In this document: positions 19,501 through 28,277 of the stretch, in pieces
Layout: every line of letters begins with the position of its first letter
Position numbering within the stretch: the stretch's first letter is position 1
From: Marinifilum_A sediminis
Lineage (GTDB): Bacteria > Bacteroidota > Bacteroidia > Bacteroidales > Marinifilaceae
Length of the DNA: 64,000 bases
Assembly: GCA_947496465.1 (NCBI GenBank)
Contig: CANMCX010000001.1
Span: 1 to 64,000, forward strand
Direction of reading: 5' to 3'
Translations under genes and position numbers: made by a program
Notes under the pieces: model-generated
Seen by the model: the letters and a program-made list of their open reading frames with translations, nothing else
What the model was told of the DNA's origin: nothing
Database searches by the model: none

Positions 19501-19662
19501 AGTTGCCCCAACAATAGGGGTTTGATCTGAACTGCACAATACAGTTCCTGTTATATGTTTTGTCTTTAATTCTTGTTGTTTATAGGTTTGTGCTTGAACA
19601 CTAAAGCTCAGCATCAAGACTATAAACGACAAGAACCTGACTAATATCTTGTTCATATTCAT
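16546..19662 (-). CDS. SusC/RagA-type TonB-dependent receptor (no STN domain)
   Basis: 1038 residues. A signal peptide (about 1-24) is followed by a carboxypeptidase-regulatory-like domain (HITGTVLCSSDQTPIVGATV), the plug with the SusC signature around DIASIEILKDAYATAIYGSRGAAGVILITTKKG, and a 22-strand-type barrel ending in Phe/aromatic-rich strands (IGVKIGL). It lacks the N-terminal STN domain, so it should not signal to the FecR encoded in this locus. It forms the receptor half of the pair with the SusD directly downstream. It has its own upstream gap (19663-19794) after a hairpin, so it probably starts a new transcript. Ligand unknown. Confidence 0.95.
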   Translation of the reverse strand: MNMNKILVRFLSFIVLMLSFSVQAQTYKQQELKTKHITGTVLCSSDQTPIVGATVIVKGTTNGAAVDFDGNFTIHANLGDILLISSIGFTSKEIKVTEENHYHLTLDTDNVSLTEIAVIGYGVQERRDLTGAVTSINVEALEQPALSIDNALAGQVAGVQINSSSGTPGSATAITIRGITSLAADNNPLFIIDGVPVYGAGGFSKTSFAEGSVPMVGIGGNSASGQIGANSEFERNPLSNLNMDDIASIEILKDAYATAIYGSRGAAGVILITTKKGKKGQPKVNLNISTLVAEPVGVPDVLNGDEYVDFYNGFEAGLNKPKGINTDWFDKATRTAITNNVSATVSAGTDKSTYFLSLSYLDMDSYIINNDFKRYTARINYEYKSSEKFRFGNNLTFSYTDNNSLNSAQVYRNSIIADPSIAVKDEEGNYNFVENKQNDRFNPIAKAKEDINYVRDRRLIGNLYAEYKALPWLTLRSEFGIDMMVSKAYNRNMAYEQIDKEGDANQTNVQNMKYVFNNTASIYKEYGEHVFNGVIGQSFETSDEDITRIGGTGFPTNDVLSISQADNSSVYDAVRKEWAMMSFFARMNYRWLDKYMAGVTYRVDGSSRFNKNERYVGFPSFSLGWRFSKEQFLEAYTWLTDAKLRASLGYSGISGSGGYYGHQGQYVLKQYASKYGTTNILEVDQPSNPDLKWERTKTFDLGLDVTLFGDKVQFTFDYYNKKSVDMLIQSAVPLYSGYSGQQQNLVDMTNKGIEFSLSTLNINKEFKWSTNLNIAKNTNEVTNLNLDGSYKPGGAETGYAFYQVGESATAWFLYDWHSVDPLTGNPLWKYADGTISNTPPASVEGNATTDNKMVMGDRLPEFTGGITNVFSYKNFELNTMFAFSYGGKIMNGTRAELLTYTDQRYRNLSRDILNEWIIAGHKTDIPKKNNTSIIKSGYGGGYTDYTVSRESDRFLEDGSFIRLKNISLTYRFNPEQIRKFGLRSLAVYLKGSNLITWTNYSGPDPEVSAFGSSATYAGNDELTIPQQKSIQIGVKIGL

Positions 19663-19794
19663 GAATTTTACTACATGTCAAATGAGTATCACCGTTGATA
19701 TTTATCGGGTTTAACTCGAAAAATTTAAACATTCATCATTATGTAATTTCTAATTATCTGCCAATAATCAGACATGATTCGATGAATTATAGAT

Positions 19795-19821
19795 GAGAGT
19801 CTCAACAAAATTGAGACTCTC
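19795..19821 (-). terminator. Stem-loop terminator after the kelch-like lipoprotein gene
   Basis: A perfect 11-bp stem (GAGAGTCTCAA 19795-19805, TTGAGACTCTC 19811-19821) with a 5-nt loop starts 8 bases past the stop codon. The T-tail on the minus strand is weak. It separates this gene from the following SusC. Confidence 0.7.
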
Positions 19822-19829
19822 GTTCTTAT

Positions 19830-21251
19830 TTAATTTAGAACACCTTTCCAAGAATCAGTCAATGCTTTTGCGTTATTATCAGCATCAACTCCATTACCAC
19901 CAAAAATGTGAACCATATTATTCTCAACAGTTATTGCTTGTCCATATCTCTTTGCAAAACCTGCAGGTAAAGCTCCATTTGACATTTCATTCCATGAAAG
20001 ACCACCATCTTCAGAAACCCACATATCATTGTAAAGAACATCTACTGTAGTAGTTGTTTCCCCTTCAGTTACTTCTTCGTTACTTAATCCTGCAACAACA
20101 AAAATTCTATCGTTATAAACAAAACAAGAGAAACCTGCACGCTCTGAGAATGGAGTCGTTACATCTAACTTAGTCCAGGTTACACCATCTGCAGATTTGT
20201 AAATATCATTGTAATAAGTGTATGGAAATCCTGATCTACCACCTATTAGATAAAGCTCATCCTTGTAAACAATTAGCTTACCGTCTGCTCTAGGTGTAAA
20301 TTCAGCACCAAAGTCAGCTTCAAGATTGGTCCAGGTTGCACCTCCATCAGTCGATTTCCATGCATCAGCAATTGGCTGCTGTAATGCACCATAAGCAACA
20401 GAATATCCACCAGTTAAATATAAATCACCATTCATATTAACAACCGAAGCATTTCCTCGTACTGTAAATGTTTGCTCTGCAGCTGCACCTTCGTTCACCT
20501 TTGTCCAGGTTTCACCATCTTCAGATGACCAAACTGTATTATTACCAGCTCCATTACCCGTTTCACCCCAAACTTCATAGTCAGAAGGAGTATAACCACC
20601 TAGCAACAATTGCTTATCGCCATGTTTAACTGCAGCAGCTCCTAATCCCATACCATACTCCTTGAAAATATTGGTATTTACTTCAGAAAAATCCGATCCA
20701 TCGGTTGAAGAAAAGATACCATAAGTATGACCTCCAATACCGGAAGCTCCTTTTTTACCTCCCATAATAAAATACTTTCCATCAATTGCATATCCAACAA
20801 CTGACGTATAATCTGGGAAATTCGCATCAGGTGATAAGTTTGACCATGCGGTAATGTCTGTTGCAACATTAACCTTTACAGTATAACTTACTTGGTTTGA
20901 TCCGTTTTCGGCTACCACTTTATAAACTATTTCACTAGAGAAGTCCATAGCTGTGGCTCCACTTACTTGTTCAACATCACCTATTAATACAGTTGATTGT
21001 GGTACAGATGAAAATACAGGAGTTAAAGAAGATGCATCAAATCCATAAGGAAGAGCAATCTCATTTGTTATTACATTATCTCCACCAATGGTAAATTCAT
21101 AACCAGCAAGAGCTTCGTCGGTAAATCCAAAGCTTAATAGTCCTGTTAAATCACTTAATTTTTCATCATCGCTGCACGAACTTAGTGCGCCACTACATAC
21201 AATGGCAAACATTAGCAATGCTGCACTCCAAGAGTTTCTAAAAACTTTCAT
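19830..21251 (-). CDS. Kelch/beta-propeller-like lipoprotein (DUF6242-type)
   Basis: 473 residues. Lipobox ALSSC gives the anchor at Cys26, followed by an acidic DDEK, which in Bacteroidota favours surface export. Residues about 30-130 form a beta-sandwich linker domain (a SVPQSTVLIG.. YTVKVNV pattern). The rest contains five to six propeller blades with repeats of the type LYLIGG(R/Y) and SxDGxTWTK/N (for example STDGGATWTN, SADGVTWTK, SEDGGLSWNEM). Such proteins bind ligands and I see no catalytic motif. It lies between an STN-type SusC and a second SusC, in the slot where a SusD or surface binding protein is usual. It could be the surface-exposed partner of the first SusC (inference). Confidence 0.8.
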   Translation of the reverse strand: MKVFRNSWSAALLMFAIVCSGALSSCSDDEKLSDLTGLLSFGFTDEALAGYEFTIGGDNVITNEIALPYGFDASSLTPVFSSVPQSTVLIGDVEQVSGATAMDFSSEIVYKVVAENGSNQVSYTVKVNVATDITAWSNLSPDANFPDYTSVVGYAIDGKYFIMGGKKGASGIGGHTYGIFSSTDGSDFSEVNTNIFKEYGMGLGAAAVKHGDKQLLLGGYTPSDYEVWGETGNGAGNNTVWSSEDGETWTKVNEGAAAEQTFTVRGNASVVNMNGDLYLTGGYSVAYGALQQPIADAWKSTDGGATWTNLEADFGAEFTPRADGKLIVYKDELYLIGGRSGFPYTYYNDIYKSADGVTWTKLDVTTPFSERAGFSCFVYNDRIFVVAGLSNEEVTEGETTTTVDVLYNDMWVSEDGGLSWNEMSNGALPAGFAKRYGQAITVENNMVHIFGGNGVDADNNAKALTDSWKGVLN

Positions 21252-21572
21252 AAAATTTTAATTTTAGGTTATTAATTGAGTTAATTCAAAACATGTTTTT
21301 TGATCGGTTCATTTTTCATCGGATAATTATTCTATTATCTGATTATATAAATCAACCTCTCTTACACTTTTAATTATCACTTAAATAGCGATACATTATC
21401 TAAATTTTAGAGGTATGTTTCTTCCCCAATTACCAATCGTATGATTGATATTATTTTAAATTCAGACCATTGTTTTGTAACTAATTAATGAAAGGATTAC
21501 TCTGCCCTGCCAGACATAGTAACATCTTCATTTACTACATTCTTTTTTAATTATTTACTTGACAATTTCTTT
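21252..21572. other. Intergenic region between the STN-SusC and kelch-like genes
   Basis: 321 AT-rich bases without a gene. I find no perfect terminator hairpin after the SusC stop and no complete TAnnTTTG promoter before the kelch-like gene, so read-through transcription from the receptor gene is possible. Confidence 0.4.
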
Positions 21573-24500
21573 TTAAAAACCAATTCTTAAACCCAAGCTA
21601 AATGTTTTTGCCTGGGGCATCGTTATCTCATCATATCCTGATAAGAGCGATGAAACACCAAAGGCACTTACCTCAGGATCCAGACCTGAATAGTTAGTGA
21701 TAGTGAACAGATTTGTTGCTTGAGCGTACAGTTTGATTCGCTCAAGCTTTAAACTCTTCACTAGTTTCATCGGAAAATGATAAGCCAACACAAGTCTTTT
21801 TAGTCTTATAAAAGACGCATCCTCATAAAACCTTGTACTTGTTCGGCTGGTGGTATAATTGTTCTGGTTGGTAATGGAAGTATTAAACAAAGCCGGCCGA
21901 CTGTTTACTTCTCCTTCACTTTTCCAGTATTTTGCAACATTTACAGATAAATTATTCACATCGGTTGTGGTATAGGTATTTAAAATAGCCGATGTTCCAT
22001 TCATCAGTTTTTTCCCTTTCACAAAGGTCAAAAATGCACTCAACTCAATTCCTTTAAATGAAAACACATTACTTATTCCACCCGAATACTTAGGCATTCC
22101 TGAACCAAATGCTTTTCTATCTTCCAATTTTGTCGGAGGAGTTTCTCTAATACTTCCATCGGCATAGCGCCATAATGGATTTCCATTTACTGGATTTACA
22201 CCTTTCCAATCATATAAGAAAAATTGAGCTGCTTCTTTTCCTTCTTCAAAATACTTGTATGCCTGATCAGCTTCCCAAACTTCGTAACCTGTTTGATTTA
22301 TCTCCAATACTTCATTTCGATTGTAAGCCGCTGTTAAAAACAAATCCCATGTAAATTCATTGTTTACAATTCTTGAATCAAGAGTCATCTCAATCCCCGT
22401 ATTCTTCATTGATCCCACATTAACCCATTGTTTTGAGTAACCTGAAACGGCAGGAACATCGGTGAATAACAATAAATTATTTACTTTTTTCGAATAGTAA
22501 TCAAGCGAAAGATTCACTGTATTCTTCAACAAACTAAAATCAACACCTAGATCAAAATTTTTCGTTTTTTCCCAGGACAAATTAAGGTTTGTACCATTAG
22601 CTTCAGTCAAAATATTCTTCTTCCCATAGGTTAAATTATATTCTTGAGTTTCATAAGTTCTCAATGCTCCGTAGGTATATGTTGATTGTTCTACTCCAGA
22701 ATATCCAAAACTTGCTCTAAACTTTAAATTGTTTAAGAGCCACTCATTAGCATTTTTTATTGCTAGCCAACCTAAAGAAAATGCGGGGAAAATTTGATAT
22801 CTATTGTCATTGCTAAAACGAGAAGAACCATCAACTCGATAACTAATACCGGTAAATAACCTTTGCTTGTAATTGTAGTTCACTCGCCCAAACCATGATG
22901 CTAATGCATATTTTCTTTTATCAGTTTTGTAATCAACCAAATCAAACCCATTTCGATTCGTAAGCTTATATGAACTTTCGTAATTCAATTGCTCCTCTTT
23001 TTGTCTTGATTCTTCGAAACTTTGCCCCAATACAAATTTAAATGCATGATCACCATATGTTTTGCTACCCGTAAGAGTATTTGTTACTACGAATTTCCTA
23101 GAATATCCATCTGTTTCAATTGTCAATCTTTCATCATTCGAATTGCTATTTCTATAGGAAGAAATTGCATCCGTCTCGATAAAATTAACTCCTAAATCCA
23201 ATCGATAAAACAACCAATTTGTTACTTGTAAATCAGTATATACATTAGCTATAATATAATTATCCAATACTTCACCCTTATCGTTTAATGCCATGGCCAA
23301 TGGATTCTCGGAATAATTACCATAAGGATTAGTAGAAGTAGAAAAATTATAATCTCCTTCCTCATCATATATTGCAACATTAGGTGCTTTTAGAATAGCA
23401 TCACGATAAATTTTTGGTGCTAATAAGCAATTGTTCTTCTCGGAAGTCATGGATATATTCGAACCTATTTTAAATCGATTGTTAATACTTTGTTGAAAGT
23501 TAAATCTTCCTGTATATCGTTTAAAATCTGAACCAACTATATATGCTTCCTGATTTAAATGAGAGAAACTAAAATATAGAAAACCATTGTGTTTTTTATT
23601 TTGAATTGAAAGAGCAAGTTTATTGCTATTTGCATTTCGTACTACCTTATTGTACCAATTGGTATTTATATCATCAGGAAAAACAACTTCGCTATTTTTT
23701 AATTGACTATAGTAATTACTGTAAAAATTAGCGTACTGCTGACCATTCATTAAATCAGGTTTATTTACAGGAACAGAAACACCGGTTTCCATCAATAAAT
23801 TTACCTTTAACCCAAACTTATGAACGTGTTTTGTATTGATTAAAATTACTCCTGCAGCACCTCTCGAGCCATATATCGAAGTTGAATAGGCATCTTTCAG
23901 TACACTTATGGATTCGATGTCTTCTGTATTCAGCATATTTAATCCATTCTTCTGAAAATAACTACTTTCCCGAAGATCATTATAAACGTAATTGTCAAAT
24001 AATCCGAAGGCAGGATCACCTGAACCCGACTGAAATGTAATTTGGCTCAGCCCCTCCTCGGTATTAAACAATGGAACTCCATCTACAACAATTAAAGGAC
24101 TATTGGCATCGGGTTGCAAAGAAGTTACACCTCTTATGGCAATGGTAGAAGCACTACCAGGCACACCAGAACTTTTTTGAAACCACAATCCACTAGCTGT
24201 TCCTGCTAATGTTTCATCCAAATCATTTGGAACCTCTCCCGTCATTGAATTGGTAACTGAACTCATCGCTCCAATTTGTTCCTCTTTAGTTTCTTCGCCA
24301 TATCCAATAACATTTACTTCACGAAGATTTACCACATCAGTGCTTAAGCGAATGTCTTCTATCATCTTAAGACCTACAATAATTTCCACTTCGCTAAAAC
24401 CAATAGCGGAAAAAACGATAGTATCGCCAACAAAACAGTTCAGGTTATAGTATCCATCTTTATCACTAGCAGTACCTCTAAGTTTATTTTTTATCCTTAC

Positions 24501-25022
24501 CGATGCACCAACAATTGGCAAACCATCTTCATTGCAAAGCACACGTCCCATCATAATTTTCTGCATCCTGATAATTTTGGTCGCTTCAATTTTATTTGAA
24601 GCTTTCAATTTCGTCATTGGAACTTTCGTTCCAGATTCTTTAATTATGATTTTATCACGATATAAAGTAAAAGTAAAACCTATTGGACTTAGAACTATAC
24701 TCAATAATTCTTCTAAAGAAAGATTTCCATTATCAGGTATTCTTACATCAATACCTTTTATTTTATCAGGATTATAAACGAATGACAGGTTTGACTGCAC
24801 TTCAATTTCTTGAAAAAAAGCTTCAATGGTCGTACTTTTCCCCATTGAACTTAGCGAAATTGGTGTTGATTGAGAATAGGATTGGAAAGAAATTAAAACA
24901 AGAAAAAGACTCAAAAATATCCCCATCAATACCTTCCATCCGTTATTAACAACAGATGTTTTGCAAACATTTGAAATTTTGTTTGCGTTGAATCGATATT
25001 TTTTCCTAATTTTGTCGTACAT
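21573..25022 (-). CDS. SusC/RagA TonB-dependent receptor with STN signalling domain
   Basis: About 1149 residues from the preferred start at 25022 (1166 from 25073). The hydrophobic signal segment (LMGIFLSLFLVLISFQSYSQ) lies unusually far in, about 30 residues after this start, so the start is uncertain. After it come an STN/secretin domain (SLSSMGKSTTIEAFFQEIEV ... KDKIIIKE), a carboxypeptidase-like domain, the plug with DIESISVLKDAYSTSIYGSRGAAGVILINTK, and the barrel ending LGLRIGF. An STN domain lets a receptor signal through FecR to an ECF sigma factor, and both of these lie directly upstream. It has no adjacent SusD; the next gene is the kelch-like lipoprotein. Confidence 0.93.
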   Translation of the reverse strand: MYDKIRKKYRFNANKISNVCKTSVVNNGWKVLMGIFLSLFLVLISFQSYSQSTPISLSSMGKSTTIEAFFQEIEVQSNLSFVYNPDKIKGIDVRIPDNGNLSLEELLSIVLSPIGFTFTLYRDKIIIKESGTKVPMTKLKASNKIEATKIIRMQKIMMGRVLCNEDGLPIVGASVRIKNKLRGTASDKDGYYNLNCFVGDTIVFSAIGFSEVEIIVGLKMIEDIRLSTDVVNLREVNVIGYGEETKEEQIGAMSSVTNSMTGEVPNDLDETLAGTASGLWFQKSSGVPGSASTIAIRGVTSLQPDANSPLIVVDGVPLFNTEEGLSQITFQSGSGDPAFGLFDNYVYNDLRESSYFQKNGLNMLNTEDIESISVLKDAYSTSIYGSRGAAGVILINTKHVHKFGLKVNLLMETGVSVPVNKPDLMNGQQYANFYSNYYSQLKNSEVVFPDDINTNWYNKVVRNANSNKLALSIQNKKHNGFLYFSFSHLNQEAYIVGSDFKRYTGRFNFQQSINNRFKIGSNISMTSEKNNCLLAPKIYRDAILKAPNVAIYDEEGDYNFSTSTNPYGNYSENPLAMALNDKGEVLDNYIIANVYTDLQVTNWLFYRLDLGVNFIETDAISSYRNSNSNDERLTIETDGYSRKFVVTNTLTGSKTYGDHAFKFVLGQSFEESRQKEEQLNYESSYKLTNRNGFDLVDYKTDKRKYALASWFGRVNYNYKQRLFTGISYRVDGSSRFSNDNRYQIFPAFSLGWLAIKNANEWLLNNLKFRASFGYSGVEQSTYTYGALRTYETQEYNLTYGKKNILTEANGTNLNLSWEKTKNFDLGVDFSLLKNTVNLSLDYYSKKVNNLLLFTDVPAVSGYSKQWVNVGSMKNTGIEMTLDSRIVNNEFTWDLFLTAAYNRNEVLEINQTGYEVWEADQAYKYFEEGKEAAQFFLYDWKGVNPVNGNPLWRYADGSIRETPPTKLEDRKAFGSGMPKYSGGISNVFSFKGIELSAFLTFVKGKKLMNGTSAILNTYTTTDVNNLSVNVAKYWKSEGEVNSRPALFNTSITNQNNYTTSRTSTRFYEDASFIRLKRLVLAYHFPMKLVKSLKLERIKLYAQATNLFTITNYSGLDPEVSAFGVSSLLSGYDEITMPQAKTFSLGLRIGF

Positions 25023-25095
25023 AATGCTAGTTGAAGCAATTGCGTTTGTTTCAATTAGTTGTTTACTTGACAAGTAAATTTACTACATGTGAGTC

Positions 25096-25129
25096 AAAAT
25101 ACCGAAGAGCTGCCATTCTTTGGTATTTT
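25096..25129 (-). terminator. Hairpin between fecR and the STN-SusC gene
   Basis: A 13-bp stem with one G-U pair (AAAATACCGAAGA 25096-25108 with TCTTTGGTATTTT 25117-25129) and an 8-nt loop. It lies 33 bases after the fecR stop. The minus-strand U-run comes from the stem itself (complement of 25096-25099). It probably ends the sigma-fecR transcript before the receptor gene. Confidence 0.65.
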
Positions 25130-25161
25130 TTTTGAATGTTATCTAGGATTCCTCCCTTATT

Positions 25162-26193
25162 TTAGAATTCATCTTTCTTTCCTATAAAGACCAAATCATT
25201 CTCCATTTTATAAGAAAATTCACTAGTCATTTCCAGAATCTTCATGATTTCTTCCAATTCCTCATTCTCAAAATCAGCCGTAATTTTTAAATCTTCCAGA
25301 CTGCCATCAGTAAGTTTAAAATTCACGCCATACATTCTATATAGAGTTTTTGTTATTTCTAAAAGTGACGTATTATTAAAGATCAATTTATTTTTCATCC
25401 ATGCCACATCGTATTGATTATCTACATTAAACTGATCGAATTCTTCACTTTCATGATTAATAACACCTTTCTGCCCTGGCACTAAAAACATACTTTCCTG
25501 ATCTTTTTCCCAGATGCCATGCGTATGTTTAAAGGATACTTTTCCAGTTAATACAGATGTTTCCATCAATTTATCTTCAGGATAAGCTTTGATATTGAAA
25601 GATGTTCCCAATACTTTTACTTCTGCGCCATCCAAACCAATAACAAAAGGTTTTTTCACATTTCTTGCTACATCAAAAAAAGCTTCTCCTTCTAGAAAAA
25701 TATTTCTTTCATCGCCAGATAGTTCCTTTTTATATTTTACACGACTATCACCATTCATGAATACGTGGCTACCATCGACAAGCAAGATCTCTTTCTGCAT
25801 TCCTGCTTCACAATCACTCACTTCATATCCCAAAGTATTCAAAGTTGAAAAAGGCTCATTAATCTGATACCATGCCAAAGTACCCACTGATATCGCAACA
25901 ATTACAGAGGCTGCCATTCTGTACCAACTGCGTACAAATAATCTTTTCACCTCTTTTTCAACTATTGGCTCATCAGCTTTTATTTTAGCTTTCACGCGAT
26001 TTAACACACGCGATTTATCATTAGGCGAACTTTGCAATTCCAGGCTCTCCCAATTTTGTTTTAAATCATCAAATAACAATTTATTTTCTACTGAAGATTC
26101 AAGCCATCCCCTTAATTGGCCCATCTCATCCTCTGAGATTTCTCCAGCAAAATATTTTGCTATTAATTGATTCATTGTATTCATTTCCGTCAT
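25162..26193 (-). CDS. FecR-family anti-sigma factor
   Basis: 343 residues. The cytoplasmic N-terminal part (about 1-85; NQLIAKYFAGEISEDE, WLESSVENKLLFDDL) would bind the sigma factor. One membrane helix follows (MAASVIVAISVGTLAWYQI). The periplasmic FecR domain (KEILLVDGSHVFMNGDSRVKY, GEAFFDVARN, VLGTSFNIKAYPEDK) and a C-terminal STN-like DUF4974 domain (FNNTSLLEITKTLYRMYGV) complete it. It transmits a signal from the STN receptor to the sigma factor encoded 68 bases upstream. Met1, Met4 and Met7 are all possible starts. Confidence 0.95.
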   Translation of the reverse strand: MTEMNTMNQLIAKYFAGEISEDEMGQLRGWLESSVENKLLFDDLKQNWESLELQSSPNDKSRVLNRVKAKIKADEPIVEKEVKRLFVRSWYRMAASVIVAISVGTLAWYQINEPFSTLNTLGYEVSDCEAGMQKEILLVDGSHVFMNGDSRVKYKKELSGDERNIFLEGEAFFDVARNVKKPFVIGLDGAEVKVLGTSFNIKAYPEDKLMETSVLTGKVSFKHTHGIWEKDQESMFLVPGQKGVINHESEEFDQFNVDNQYDVAWMKNKLIFNNTSLLEITKTLYRMYGVNFKLTDGSLEDLKITADFENEELEEIMKILEMTSEFSYKMENDLVFIGKKDEF

Positions 26194-26261
26194 TGTATTC
26201 TAGTAGTTCAATTTTAAGACCAATTATTTTTAATCTTCCACTAAAGGAAAAGTGAAAAAAT

Positions 26262-26834
26262 TTATTTTTTTTTCACTTTTCCTTTATATCCGATCATTTC
26301 TGCCAGTTTTTTAATAGCAATTCCCATTTGTGTATCTACCGTATTTACTGACACTTTAAGCTTTTCTGCTACTTCTCTGTACTTCATTCCTTCAAAACGT
26401 ATCATTAAGAAGATTTCTTTACATTTTGGTGGTAAACTTTCAATACTATTGGTGATTTTGTCCTGTAATTCCTTCGCAACAATAAAATCTTCCGCTGTAT
26501 TCTTCTCACTCACTTTATTTGAAATTGTATCATCAATAGAATCTTTACCAACTTTTTGCTCTTTGCTGATATAATTCAAGGATTGATTTCTTACACTGAT
26601 GAAAAGATAATTATCCAGATTTTTAACTTCCTGCAATTTTTCTCTGTTTTGCCAAAGTCTATAAAATACATCAGCAACAACTTCTTCAGCAAGATCCTTA
26701 CTTTTTACGAATACAAAAGATGAAGTTAAAAGCTTGTCGTAATATATATGAAAGAGCTCATCTAAAGCTCGTTCGTCAGAATCTAAAGATAATCTATTGA
26801 TAAGAACATCAATGTTTTGGGAATGCGTTTTCAA
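26262..26834 (-). CDS. ECF RNA polymerase sigma-70 factor (FecI/SigK-like, Bacteroidetes type)
   Basis: 190 residues with sigma region 2 (ELFHIYYDKLLTSSFVFVKS, EEVVADVFYRLWQ) and region 4 (SLPPKCKEIFLMIRFEGMKYREVAEKL, SVNTVDTQM helix-turn-helix), and no region 1 or 3, as in ECF factors. It is paired with the FecR downstream and should direct the STN-SusC gene of the same locus. Whether it also drives the dsbD/DsbD-alpha promoters is unknown. A weakly similar TAAAGTGAAAA lies before this gene (26892-26902), but its second block does not match. Confidence 0.95.
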   Translation of the reverse strand: MKTHSQNIDVLINRLSLDSDERALDELFHIYYDKLLTSSFVFVKSKDLAEEVVADVFYRLWQNREKLQEVKNLDNYLFISVRNQSLNYISKEQKVGKDSIDDTISNKVSEKNTAEDFIVAKELQDKITNSIESLPPKCKEIFLMIRFEGMKYREVAEKLKVSVNTVDTQMGIAIKKLAEMIGYKGKVKKK

Positions 26835-26986
26835 TGGTTTAGGTTTCTTAGGTAGTTAATTATAGGTTTGTCAAAGATGCAAAAAAACTTATAAAGTGAA
26901 AATTAGTTCGCAAATTGACATCGCTTCCAAAGTTTGAAAGTGCAATTCTTAGCTCCTAAAAGAAATGCGAAAAAAGACTCCATAAA

Positions 26987-28054
26987 TTATTCAAAATCTA
27001 CCTTTACAACTGTAGATTGAGCCAACGATTGACAGGCAAGAATGTAGTTCTGTTTTTTATCATTTAAACTTAATGCCATTGACGATTTCATTTCTACCTT
27101 TCCATTCGTCAATTTAGTCTTACAGGTACCGCAAATACCATTCTGACAAGAGAATGGCACGGGCGCACCAACTCTTTTTAAACCTTGCAATATCGTTTCA
27201 TTTTCACTTAAAACTACATTATAATTTTGATTTCGAATAATTGCATTAAGTTCAATATTTCCAGCTGACTGTACATCTTTATACTCAACTCCTTCAGCAG
27301 AGAAATATTCGTATTGAATTAATTTAGAGGGAATTCCCAATTCGCTTAATGTCTCAAAAACCATTTGATTCATTCCTCCTGGTCCGCAAATATAAAATTC
27401 ACTTTTCACTATTTCTGTTCGGTGTTCATTGATAAATTCCGCAACCATATCATCATTAATTCTTCCTCTGTTTACATCTTCCTGAATTAATGAAGTATCT
27501 AAAAATCTCTTGGATAAAGAATGCGTGACATGTAATCGCTCTGGATACTCTTTTTTCCATTTATTAATTTCATCGTAAAAGATAATATCCGTAATATTTC
27601 TATTTCCATAAAGCAATTTTATCTTGCTTCTCGTTTCTCTTAAAAGAATGGTCTTGATCATAGAAAAGACAGGTGTAATTCCACTGCCCGCAACAAAAAA
27701 ATAATGCGTCTTACAACAATTTTTAATTGGTAGAATTGTAAAATTTCCCTCAGGACTCGACACCTCAAGTCTATCGCCAACTTTAAGATTTTGAGCAATA
27801 TGATTTGAAACTAAACCTTCACCTTTTATTTTTGCAGTAATCTGATAGTTAGCTTTTTCGTATGGTGAATTGTGAAGAGAATACATTCTTTTCTCCTCTC
27901 TTCCATCAATAATAAATCGAATACTTAAATGTTGTCCTGCTTTAAATTCAAAAACTTTAAGTAATTCGTCCGGAATTTTAAAACTTAATGTTGTTGCTTC
28001 TTGTATTGGTTTTTCAATGCTTGTAATTTGTATAGGATAAAAAATTTGTTCCAT
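26987..28054 (-). CDS. FAD/[2Fe-2S] ferredoxin-NADP reductase-like oxidoreductase (PaaE/Hmp-reductase type)
   Basis: 355 residues in three modules. The FAD domain (about 1-105) has RMYSLHNSP, the NAD(P) domain (about 110-235) has FVAGSGITPVFSMI and YICGPGGMNQMV, and a C-terminal plant-type ferredoxin domain (about 265-355) has the cluster ligands in CQNGICGTCKTK plus a distal Cys in ILACQ. Such proteins pass electrons from NAD(P)H to an oxygenase, a methylhydroxylase or another acceptor. No paaABC-like oxygenase is nearby, so the partner is outside the window. It stands between the sigma gene and a transporter gene. Confidence 0.88.
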   Translation of the reverse strand: MEQIFYPIQITSIEKPIQEATTLSFKIPDELLKVFEFKAGQHLSIRFIIDGREEKRMYSLHNSPYEKANYQITAKIKGEGLVSNHIAQNLKVGDRLEVSSPEGNFTILPIKNCCKTHYFFVAGSGITPVFSMIKTILLRETRSKIKLLYGNRNITDIIFYDEINKWKKEYPERLHVTHSLSKRFLDTSLIQEDVNRGRINDDMVAEFINEHRTEIVKSEFYICGPGGMNQMVFETLSELGIPSKLIQYEYFSAEGVEYKDVQSAGNIELNAIIRNQNYNVVLSENETILQGLKRVGAPVPFSCQNGICGTCKTKLTNGKVEMKSSMALSLNDKKQNYILACQSLAQSTVVKVDFE

Positions 28055-28232
28055 AGCTCATTAAATTTATTCCGTTATTATCTATCAAATTCAGTTATTC
28101 ACTCACTCCTATTAATTTAACACAATTATTTGACAGTAAATGAATTGAATTGCATATATATATTTAGATGATCCCAAGGAGAATATCAATAAGATTACTA
28201 AACATTTTAGTCTAAACTATAAACCACAAAAA

Positions 28233-28256
28233 AACCGTCCCTTTAAAGAGACGGTT
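28233..28256 (-). terminator. Rho-independent terminator of the POT transporter gene
   Basis: AACCGTC (28233-28239) pairs with GACGGTT (28250-28256), with more pairing inside the loop, and an A-run at 28228-28234 gives seven T on the minus strand. It lies about 22 bases past the stop codon. Confidence 0.88.
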
Positions 28257-28277
28257 CTAAATATTATTATCAGCTAA

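Noticed and set aside
26873..26902. Possible third copy of the dsbD-type promoter before the sigma gene (TAAAGTGAAAA)
   Set aside because: The first block matches at 9 of 11 bases, but the second block matches only 4 of 7, which is within chance for AT-rich DNA.
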